64,000 bases of DNA, taken from assembly GCA_963921195.1 (NCBI GenBank), contig OY992540.1, forward strand, positions 16,189,136-16,253,135, in the 5' to 3' direction. This stretch comes from Pegoplata infirma (Eukaryota; Arthropoda; Insecta; Diptera; Anthomyiidae). Under the pieces are notes generated by a model, which saw only the letters and a program-made list of their open reading frames with translations, was not told the DNA's origin and searched no databases. Below, piece after piece: positions 12,494 to 23,000 of this stretch (position 1 is its first letter; every line of letters begins with the position of its first letter). Both the position numbers and the translations under genes were made by a program.

Positions 12494-13229
12494 TTTTTAT
12501 ACCCTACACCACTCTGTGGTATTGGGGTATAATGAGTTTGTGCAGATGTTAGTAACTACCCAAAATATTGGTTCCACCTTCTAGTACACCGATCGACTCA
12601 AAATCACTTTTTGATTCGATTTAGCAAAGTTCGTTTGTCCGTCCGTCTGTCCATGTAACCGCGTAAACACGATACAGGTCGCAATTATCAACCGATTTGA
12701 CAGAAATTTTAAATTTAAGTTTCTTTTGGCCCAAGTACTATTGAAATTGGAAAAAATCGGTCCATGTTTTGACCTAGCCCCCATACAAACGTCCCCTTTT
12801 GTCTTAAATCACTCTAACAACGGTTTGTATTCACAAATCACAATGCCGAATTTAAAAGGAATCTGACCACCAGTTCTTCTTGAGGCCCCCTTACGAACCA
12901 CCTTCCCTATATTCACAAAAATCTCTAAAATTTCAAGAAAATAGAAAATATTTTATTAAAATTTTGTTTGTAGGTATTTAACGCGTACTTCATCAAATCT
13001 GATTATAATCGGACCATTTTTGGACTTAGGTCCCATATAAAAATTTCGCCCAATATTCAGTTAAAGAGGTTTATTGGCAACAAATAGAATCCTATTTTAC
13101 TCAAATTTGGTTTGTGAGTGTTTTTTACTCTTATTAAAAATTTGACATAAGATAGATCCAATCGGTCCATGTTTGAACTTGAGACCCATTTTCCGGGAAA
13201 CACAGGTATATAATTTTCTTACTTGTTTT
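12494..13229. repeat. Dispersed fly repeat (TATACCCTACACCACTCTG type)
   Basis: It begins with TATACCCTACACCACTCTG, holds TTTGTGCAGATGTTAGTAAC, ACCGATCGACTCAAAATCAC and TTTGTCCGTCCGTCTGTCC, and ends near ATTTTCTTACTTGTTTT. I recognise this pattern as a common dispersed repeat of calyptrate flies, from memory. There is no intact reading frame. Confidence 0.6.
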
Positions 13230-13239
13230 TTACTGTTTA

Positions 13240-13297
13240 CCGTGGAGGATATAAAAGATTCGGCATAGCTGAATTTAACACTCTCACTTATTTTTTC
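13240..13297 (-). repeat. End fragment of the TTCGGC dispersed repeat
   Basis: GATTCGGCATAGCTGAATTT followed by AACACTCTCACTTATTTT is the reverse of the left end seen at 13596 and 38540. Confidence 0.55.
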
Positions 13298-14185
13298 TTA
13301 AATAGTTATTTAAAAAAAATCATGTTGATGCAAAAAATTTTGATCAGGGGGCTAATTCTTGGAGTCGATATCGTTTCTCGAAGTCGATATCTACACGAAC
13401 TTGTGATTTGTCAATTGTTCTGTATGCCTAAAATTATGCTTTGATAAATACAAGCTTTTTATGTTAAAAAAATAAACCAGGAAATTCAAAAAAAAAAAAA
13501 TCGGAAAATTTCACAAAAATATGAAAAACTCGAGAAAATTTATAAAAAATATACAAAAATCAAAAAAGGAATGAAAAAATAAACAAAAAAAATTAAAACA
13601 AGTAATAGTGTTAAATTCGGCTGTGCCGAATCTTTTATACCCTCCAACACGTTTAAAATTAAAAAAAAAAATCGCAGGGGCGTCTTTTTTTTTGGGGGGG
13701 GAGGGGTATCGGCGGACTTGGTGGGGGACACCTGTACCCCCGCTTTGTATGTTTACAAATTCTTTGTTTATGATATTTACGCTTAAATAATAAATTTTTA
13801 TCGTTATTTTTAATTAATTTCTATAACCACGCCCCCAAAGGGGGGCGGCCTGAAAAAATCGAATTTTCTAACCCTCTTGGTCCAAGCGCAGGTCTATGAA
13901 CATAATATGGCATACAAATGTTACATTTGTTGAGCAAAAATTAAAAAAAACTCGTAAAAATATCGTATTTTTCAGGGGTCGTTTTAGTTCTTCAAGGGGG
14001 AACTTTTTCCCCCCTGGTCCGATTTTGCCCATCTTCGAACTTAGCCTTACCAGTAACATAAGAGATATTCTTGCCCAATTTCAGGGGTCTAGCTCTTTTG
14101 GTTTGGACTGCATCGTTATTTCTACAGACGGACGGACGGACATCACTAGAATGTCTTAGATTCTATCATGGATCAATATTATTTA

Positions 14186-16951
14186 TCGTCACCACAAATG
14201 CAAAACAACGTAACAACACTTTTTAGAATTTTACAGGAGAAGCAAAAAACGTTATTAAATGAGAAATATTTGCAATATAAAAGACTTTTGTGAAGTGTTA
14301 GCTTAAAAAACAGCGATAAATCCATTTCTGAAATAAAAAAGTCGTTTTTGTAAATATTTTTTGAGTTATGTGGGTTACGTCTTTCGTGGAATCGTGTTTT
14401 GTAAAACAAAACGACGTAACATCACAAAGTTGAATAAATTGCTTATTTTTGGCAAATAATTCAGCCATTCAGTAAGTATTAGACCGAAAGCCATGAAATT
14501 TGTAGTGGTTATAGCTAACGTATTTTCGAGCTTAAGTTTGGAAGTTGGAGTCCAGCGGTTGAACGGGGGAGGCAGCAGAACCCCCTAAAGTAGGGCACCT
14601 TTTGTATACGAACACTTAAAACAATTGCCATTTTTTTTTTGTTTGTTATCATATTTCTTAAAAAAATATATGCGGACAATGTGCTAGTAGCGGCCTAAAA
14701 ACCTCTTTAGTGGGTGTGGTTATCTCTTATACTTTCCGAGATAGAACCATTTTAAAATTTATAATTTGAACATTTTACCGATCCGGCTCCAGTTTTTTGC
14801 TAATAGCAAAGCCGCATTTATTCCAATTTATTTTAAACTAATTTCATTTGAAAACTGTACAGATTTCTGATTAAAAAAAAAAAAAAAACAACAAACCGAT
14901 ATCTTGCTTTAGTCCGAAAATACATTATTTTAAAGTTAAAAATTAAAAAAAATACGTTTTTTTTTGTACAAAGTACTAACATTTTTTTGACTCTAGATAA
15001 AAAGTTTCGTTTAGAACATGTTGATTGTTTTTACTAGTTTGAAAGCTCGTGTAGATGAGTTTAAATCAAAAATAAAATTCGAGGTTTAAATATTGCGTCC
15101 GCCAGCACCATACAAAATTGGCCTAATTTTGGCTGCCGCCTTTATTTTCTTTATAGTAAGGAAAATAACCCATTTTTTAGTTAAATTGAAATAAATTTTA
15201 TTTATTTTTCAGTGTAGTAGCATCCTTGGGACAGTTAGAGAGATGAGAGTTAATTTTATAAAAATTTCATTTTGTATGGATGCTCCCTTCGGGAGTAACG
15301 AGAAGGAGTAGAACTGTTAGGAAAATTATTGGGTTCTAAAAATGAATGGGAGTCAATCTTCCATTGAACTTCTTTAGAAGCGCCCCCGAGGCAATCGTTG
15401 GTGCTTTTTACCCTTTACCGCCACTTTTTTGCCAAAATAATTGCCTAGGAGTCGCTTCTAGAGGGGTGCAATGTAACCAAACCCCCATTCATTTTTACAA
15501 GCCAAAAAAGATTTAAGCATGATATGATTTCAAAATGTTAGATTTTTTTCCATTCGTTTTTGGTTCTTAAACATTTTAAATGATTTAATACCATATTCGC
15601 ATTCATTAAAACTAGATACATTTTTTGTTTTTCCTATACAATTTATGTGTCAAAATAAAACGCCGTTTAAATTTGACGTCTAACGTATGGAGAAAATGAA
15701 TAAATAAACTAGTTTAAATGAATGCGAATATGGTATAATATCGTCAATATCTTCAAAAACAAAACTTAAGCATTTGCTTTGCATCTTTCAAAAAAAAACT
15801 TCGAGATCTTCAAAAAATTTTAAAAAAACCTTTATACTTAACATTTTTTATATAAAATCTTTCAGATTTTATAAAATACTTAACAGTTCTTATAAAAGGA
15901 AAGGGTTTATCAACATATTTAAAGAATTTTGCTGTAGTAAAGGTCCAAAAAAATAAAGTTTTTGATCTCACTTGGTTAAAAAATATTTAGAACCCGAAGG
16001 TTTCTTTATAAGAAAACGTGCCCTGTATGATTTTTTTTTTGTTAACTTAAAGTTTTACCTCAGAATCAAAGGGTTGGCTTTGGTAAGAAAATTTTTAAGT
16101 GTTAACAATTTTTTTAAGTTCTTGAAATTGGTTTTGGTATAGGAAAAATTTTAGGAAGAAACGATACATTTTTAAAAAAATCTGTGTATTCTTAGGAAAA
16201 ACTTTCCAATTGAACTGGTAAATTACACAGAATTTGAAACAGGATTCGAAAAACCTGCGGATCTTGCTATTTTCATTTACAAAAAAAAAAAAAATACCCC
16301 ACGCAATTACTGTTGAAAAAACGATATTTTAAAATTCAATTTTTCAAAACTAATTTTAAATAAAAGCTCCGTTCTTTATGTCAATTCGATTACCAAAAAT
16401 TCAAACTATTTTTACTACAACTGGAAAGTTTTGTTAACTTTTTGTATTAAAAATTTACAGCTGTTGTAAAAATAGTAAAAAAGAGTAGATTGTCGTAACG
16501 TAATCGAACGGACCTAATAAATTAAAACAAAAAATATTTGGTTAAAAAAAACGACAAATTAAAAAAAAAATTATACAATTTTGGAAAAATTTAAAAGATA
16601 ATTTTTTTTAAATTTTATGTAAATTTTAATCAGAAATATTTATTCAATTTGTATGGTGAATGTCTTAAATATTTATGCGATTTCAATATATTAAAATATA
16701 TTGAAATATATTAATATTTGCTCGATTACATATAAATTGTGTGTGTAACACTGCTGTTACGTTGTTTTGGTTTATGAAATGCATGCACTTGCTGATACGT
16801 TTTTTTGTTTATTGTTAATAAATTCGCAATTTTTGAACTTTGACTTCCAAAATTTTCCAGAGACATGTGGTTTAGTCAAATGCATCATAATCAATCAAAA
16901 ACTCGATTTTGATTTTTTTGTTGTTACGTTGTTTTGCATTTAAGGTGACGA
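14186..16951. mobile_element. 2.8-kb TCGTCACC-ended element
   Basis: TCGTCACCACAAATGCAAAA at the left faces TTTTGCATTTAAGGTGACGA at the right. Both are continued by CAACGTAACAAC, and TA lies at 14184-14185 and 16952-16953. It interrupts the dispersed repeat above. Despite its size I found no transposase frame. It contains a hairpin MITE at 15588-15736 and a short CTTTAGAAGCG inverted pair near 15370-15460. Confidence 0.65.
15588..15736. mobile_element. 149-bp hairpin MITE
   Basis: ATACCATATTCGCATTCATT at the left and AATGAATGCGAATATGGTAT at the right form a stem of about 29 bp with one mismatch. The loop is about 90 nt. It is non-coding. Confidence 0.75.
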
Positions 16952-17070
16952 TATACTTTGTGGGGTCCCCGCCCGATATTTGGATTTGTTACACACGGAA
17001 TGACAAAGTGAGTACACCCCCATACTATGGTTGGAGGGTATAAAAATTTAGGAAAAACGCATAAGAAACT

Positions 17071-18725
17071 ACCCAGGCAGAAAAATACAGACGGGAAAGT
17101 GCTGGCAAAGAACCTTATTTGGTAGTATAAGTGCTGGGAAAGCAATGCAGTAAAGTACTCTATCAGCGCCCTAATGATAACCATGGTAAACGGTCTGCCG
17201 TATAGGATTTTTTAACTCCGTAACAGAGCTGTTTTAGAGTACTTTAAAAGCAACATAACAGAGTACTTTAAGAGCAACATCACAAAGTTTTATTAAAACA
17301 TATTTTTTTTTAAATTAGTATCGATGTAGATCGATAGTTTTAGATTTTTTAAAACAATGATACCGAAACGAATCTTAAAGAAATTAAAAGTTGACTTCAA
17401 AAGTAAAACAAAAATTTAAGAAAAATTAAATAAAATAAAAATTAAGTAAATAATAAAACGAAAGATTAAATAAAAATAAAATAAAAATTAAGTAAAAAAT
17501 ATCAACTTAACGGGAACTGCGATCACCATTTCAGTCTTTGACGTCATTTCTGTCTTCTAATAGGTTTATATTTTGGAAATTTCAAGCCTCATTCTCCGAA
17601 AGAATTTTTTTATGAATTAATTTAAGAAACATTTTTTTAATATAATACCGTTATTTTAGTCCTCTTTTTTAAAAAAAAGGTATTTAAAGATAGAATGTTA
17701 AAGGCAACACTGTTAATATTACGAGAATTTTCAAGAACGAAGAACGTACTTTAAAGTCCATCCGACAAAAAATTAATCTTGCTCATCACAAAAGTAAATA
17801 AAATATTCCATTACTAGATATAATTAATTTTGATCTAGTTAAATTCGTAAAACTTTATCTCGAAATTGCAAAATATTTGTTTCAAAAGTTGATTTTAAGA
17901 AATGCAGTGGCACTGCATTTATTTCACATGAAAATGTTACTACGAGTATTTTAAAAAACAACCTTTTTCATATATCTAAAGATAGAACAGAAGAATTTCA
18001 GAGAAAATCTTTTAATTTATTTAATATAGGCAATTGGAAATGAATATATACAACTTTATTCATAAAGCAGATTCGATTTCGATTATATAAAGAGTATTAT
18101 AAAGGTTCCAAACAACCCTCTTGCTCAAATTCAAAGAAAACTACATATTTTCATTCCGATAATTCAGCAAATAATATTCCTTTGGTTTATCCGATTAGTA
18201 CATTTTCTAAATATTCTCTTGGAAATGTCAAAGAAACTTCTATCTCGAGAGTGATTTTTTCTTTTGTAAATATTCATGGATTTAAAGTTAGATCCACCTC
18301 TCCTGATAACGTATGTTTACTGCAAAATAGAAATTTGATAGTTGTTAAAGAAATTTTTAGTAAAAAACGGACGAAATACAAAGGTGATGATATTTTATTG
18401 AAAGGAAACATTTTTAAAGAAAACGGAGATTTTTTCGAGTTTTCACTGTCATCACGAGAAATGGGACTATATAATGATCGAGATTTTGGATAAAAAAAAT
18501 AGTACTGGTGAAGCCCTCTTCTATATGTGATTGCATACCACTTTATATACAAAAAATTAAGTACTTTACCAGAGCTTTATATTAAAATTTGGTCGAAAAA
18601 CAAAACTCTGGCAAAGCACTGGCAAAGCTCTTTCTTATGTGTAATTGCATACTACTTTATATACTAAAAATAAAGTGTTTTACCAGAGCCTTATTTTTTG
18701 TACCGTCATATTTTTCTGCTTGGGT
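17071..18725. mobile_element. ACCCAGGCAGAAAAAT-ended element, 1.65 kb
   Basis: ACCCAGGCAGAAAAATA at the left matches the inverse of ATATTTTTCTGCTTGGGT at the right, with ACT on both outer sides. Short duplications near the right end carry ATTGCATAC then ACTTTATATAC twice (about 18532 and 18645). It contains a degenerate reading frame, listed separately. Confidence 0.65.
18041..18493 (+). pseudogene. Degenerate coding remnant inside the 17.1-18.7 kb element
   Basis: A frame is open from a TGA near 18039 to the stop after 18490, about 150 codons. It includes YFHSDNSANNIPLVYP, YSLGNVKETSISRVIF and RNLIVVKEIFSKKRTKYKGD. Composition is more protein-like than elsewhere in the repeats. Upstream, a second frame reads SKDRTEEFQRKSFNLFNIGNW and stops, which suggests a frameshifted continuation. 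I do not recognise the family. It may be a remnant of the element's own protein, but chance is not excluded. Confidence 0.35.
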
Positions 18726-18970
18726 ACTTGTTTTTATTTATAAATGCAACACTTGTGGAAAACTAAGAAAAACAAATTCTGAAAGTATTTTCTTACAATG
18801 TAAATAACCATAAATAAGAAAAGTATAGAAATATCGATCTGATTAAAAAAAAACCCTAAAAACAGCTCTAAAGGAAAATTGAAAATAATAACGTTTTAAC
18901 AAATAATCGATATTGTTTGCCTGAACTTATTTAAAAACACAAAATAGATTCTCTCTAATCCACACATCTT
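18726..18970. other. AT-rich spacer
   Basis: No feature was recognised between the ACCCAGGC element and the inverted repeat at 18977. Confidence 0.3.
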
Positions 18971-18976
18971 ATAATC

Positions 18977-19204
18977 TGAACACACTAATGCCATTTAGCA
19001 CTTTTTTGGCCTTTTTTAAAGCAACTTTTTTAAAATAGGCTAGGTTACCGAAAATGAAATAAATAAATACTAAATACTGTTTCTTCAAAGGGCTCTTTAA
19101 AAATGAGCCATTTATAAGAAAAAGTATTTAAAATAAAAATTCTTCTAAAAAGGCCAAAAAGAGAATTCCAAAAAAAATGTGCTAAATGGCATCTGTGTCT
19201 GAAT
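18977..19204. repeat. Inverted repeat with ATGCCATTTAGCAC arms
   Basis: CTGAACACACTAATGCCATT faces AATGGCATCTGTGTC and GGCCAAAAAGAGAATTCC faces the GGCC-rich left arm. The size and structure suit a MITE. Downstream, 19205-19960 is T-rich and otherwise featureless. Confidence 0.6.
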
Positions 19205-19961
19205 ATCCAAAATATGATTTTAATTGTCTTTATATTGAAGTATTTTTTTTAATTAACCAGTTTTATATGCTTTTTTTAATTAAAAGTCACACACTTTCGT
19301 TCTCTTATATTGTTTGAATTTTTCCGTTTTAGCTTTTAAAATTGAAATTATAATTTTTTAAAAGTTTTATATAATTATTTAGATTAATGAGAAAAATAAT
19401 TATATTTTTTCTAAAGTTTCACATAATTTTAGGATAATTTTGTATTCAATTTTTATGGTATAGTTTTAGGATTGTTTTTTTTTTCAAAACATGAACTAAT
19501 TTTTTTAAGTTTCACATACTTTTAGGATGAGTTTTTATATAAAATCAAAAGTATAATTTTAATTTTTTTTTTTTTTTCAAAATACACACGTAAATATTTA
19601 TTTTACGTTCGATTGATAAAAAGTCGCGGAAATACTAATTCAAGAATTGGAAAATTTACAGAAAAATGGAAAGAAAAGCAAAAAATTACAATGAACTGTC
19701 AAGCAATGTACAAACTAAAACTAATTGGATTTTGAAATGTTAAAAGTAATTATAAAAAAAAAACACAACGCGATTTAAGGAAAATGCAAGAAAATACAGA
19801 AAAAAGTGTTAACATAAATGAAATAATTACACCTATACGTTATAATTAGTTTTTTTGTTTGTAACTTTGACTAATAGTAAAAGATTTAAATTGTAAAAAG
19901 TAGTTTAAAGAAGATTTAAAAAGTAAAACGTTTGTTAAAAAAATCAATATAATTCACACAT

Positions 19962-19971
19962 TTTATTTATT
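19962..19971 (-). terminator. Polyadenylation signal of eIF2B beta
   Basis: Two overlapping AATAAA hexamers on the minus strand (19962-19967 and 19966-19971) lie about 30-40 nt past the stop codon. They imply a very short 3' untranslated region. Confidence 0.6.
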
Positions 19972-20001
19972 TTGCATATAAAAAAAGACTTTTCAACACA
20001 A

Positions 20002-20074
20002 TTACATTTCATAATCATCAGGATGATAAAGTTCAGTAAGTAAACGATAAACATAAGAAGGAGCATGACCACCA
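20002..20074 (-). other. eIF2Bbeta: eIF2B beta exon 6 with stop
   Basis: The last 73 nt encode [20 protein letters not shown] then YEM and TAA. The acceptor is TATATTTTAG. The conserved acidic tail HPDDY marks a complete C terminus. Confidence 0.95.
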
Positions 20075-23000
20075 CTAAAATATAAAAAAAGAAAATAAAT
20101 TCAAATTATGTTTTCCTTGTTGTTTAAAAATTTCTTAATTAACTTACGTATTTGATATAAATAATGTTACCAATTCTGGTGGCACATAATCAAATATTGG
20201 ACTATAAATTTTAGTACAACGTGCCGCGGACGAATCGTATGGTAATACACCTCCAGCACAACCCAATGAATTAAAAGCATCTTGTTCATAGGAACACAAA
20301 TGTACTGGAGCCAATTTATACATGGGTGCCAAAACAATAACAGGAACTGAATAATGTTTTGCTGCCAATGCTACAGTATAAGCACCACAGGCTGCTCTTA
20401 AGCCACCATTAGCCAGAACACTATGTGTACCAATAATTACTTTATTTACTCTAGACATCATGGCAAATATGGCTGAATCGGGTATAACAATAATTTCCAC
20501 ACTATTACTAGCTAAACTAGCTGCCAAATTGTGGCCCTAAAATTTAAAGAATAAATAATTTATTAATTTGATAGGATTTTTTACGAATTGTGATGGTAGC
20601 ACAAACGGTTTTCAATGGTTTGCTTTATAAAAGGAGTGCATACTTTTAGGCTTTAAGAAAGAAATATGTAACGTATGTTTTTTGACATCTTACAAATGTT
20701 AGTTAGATTTTTCAAATAATTTAAAAAATAATAAGAAAAATATTTTTAGCCTTTACGGAAAATTTTCACGACAATATTTTTCGTATTATTTATAAAATTA
20801 TTTTTAAAAGTTTTTTAATGCATATATTTAGGCAGAGAAAAAATCATATATTTAACTTTAAAAAGTTTACGACTTTTTTAAGTTTGGGACAATCAGAAGA
20901 ATATTGATTTCTAATGCCACTAAAGAGTTGAATAATTTTCAACATTTTTAGAAACACGTCTAAAAATGTCAAAAATTATTATTTTTATTTGAGCCTAAGA
21001 GTATGCACTCCATTTTTTAACAAAACATTCAAATATACATATGAGGCATTCTACCTACACCTAATGTCCCGATACAGAAAAACATGTGCCCCGTAAATTT
21101 CTGAATAGGTTGTTTGGATAGCCCTTTATGGAACTAAGAAAATTGCGTTTTTGGTTTTTCAAGTTTTCAAAAACTGGGCTGAGGAGGCGTGGTCAAATAT
21201 TGGAAAAATGGTCAAATTTGTGTAGAGTTGCCTTGATTAAATATTAATCACATTAAAACGGAATGCACCACAATCTCAAAAACTTACATTCTTATATAGT
21301 TTTGTATGGGCTATCGATTAATTTTTTTTTTTTTTTTTGAAAATTTTCAGAACCCGTTCTGAAATTTTCCATTTTTTAAAAAAAGTCAATTTATCAAAAA
21401 TCCGGCCACTTTTTTTTTTTTAAAGTTTAGATGTTTGTCCATCCACATAAAAAAATTCAGAAACACGTTCGTCGTTTTTTTTCGAGAAAACCGCATTTGA
21501 ATATTGAATTTCACGACAATTTTGGAATTTCCTTGTATTTTCTTGTTAAAACATGGCGTATGAGTAACAAATTTTTGCGAAACCAACAAGTTGATCCCAT
21601 TTTAATTGTTTTTCCATGTGTGGTACAATATAGAGATGGGCGTGAATGCGATTTGACCCACGCAAGAAATATTAAAGTCACTGACGACTCGTTATTATTT
21701 TTAGTTTACTTGTGCAATCACGTGAGTCAATTTACTGTTAAATATTCAAATGCGATTTTCTTGAAAATAAAAAAAAAAAAGTGGCCGGATTTTTGATAAA
21801 TTGACTTTTTTAAAAAATGGAAAATTTCAGAACGGGTTCTGAAAATTTTCCAAAAAAAATTTTTAATCGATAGCCCATACAAAACTATATAAGAATGTAA
21901 ATTTTTGAGATTGTGGTGCATTCCGTTTTAATGTGATAAATATTTAATCAAGGCAACTCGACACAAATTTTACCATTTTTCCAATATTTGACCAAGTCTT
22001 CTAAGCCCAGTTTTTGAAAAATTGAAAAACCATAAACGCAATTTTCTTAGTTACATAAAGGGCTATTCATGCAACCTATTCAGAAATTCGTGCGACACGT
22101 GTTTTTTTTCGCTGGACATTTGGTGTGGAATGCCTCATATTTGACTATGAATCTAAGATTTTTTTTTTTATATAGGACTAAAGTCTCAGAGTCTGATAAT
22201 TTTCTAAATAATTCTATATAGAAAAAAATGTTTTAGAATCTGAAAACTCTTCTGTATATATATATGCCACTGTATTCGGCACATCTCCATTGTTTTTTTT
22301 TTTAAACTTACTCTACAAGCTGGTGCACATTCTGCTATAATCAAAGTCAATGATTGTCTTTTCTTAATGGCTCTTTTTAAGAAATGCTCAACACTTCTTG
22401 AGTGACCCAAAGTTAAAATAACTTCTGTTGAGTGTATATGTTGTTCAGCCTGAGCACAAATACTCTCACAACTGGTTTCCAATTCATTTTCTATCTCTTG
22501 CAAATGATCTAATAAAGCTTCTTTAAGACCAGAACTTGGCTTCGAATAATCTACACAAATGTCGCATTCACTTGTTTGTGTAACTAATTTGTGTAGCGAT
22601 AAACTAGCTTGAGAATCGTCAGCTAAATGATGGACCTGGAACAGATAAAAATCAGAAATATAATTTATTAATAGTTAGAATGTAAAGGTAAAATATCTCA
22701 AAATCAAGGAAACATCAAAACCAGAATCTGAGAATTTTTCTATATAGAAAAAATTTACCAGAATCTGGAATTTTTCTATATAGGAAAATGTCTCAGAATC
22801 TGAGAATTTGTCTATTTAGTTAAAATGTCTCGGAATCTGAGAATTTTTCTATATACGAAAATGTCTTAGAATCTGAGAATTTTTCTAAATAGGAAAAATA
22901 TATCGGAATCTGAGAATTTTTTTATTTATAAAGGAAAAATATCTCAGAATCTGAGAATTTTTCTTTATAGGAAATATGTATTAAAATCTGAGAATTTTTC

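Larger units (their letters stand above)
13596..17042. repeat. TTCGGCTGTGCCGAA dispersed repeat, split by a 2.8-kb insertion
   Basis: The left end reads AAACAAGTAATAGTG then TTAAATTCGGCTGTGCCGAA and TTTTATACCCTCCAA. The right end near 17042 carries the inverted GGAGGGTATAAAA, preceded by GTTACACACGGAATGAC. The copy at 38540-39120 shows the same plan without the insertion. Confidence 0.6.
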
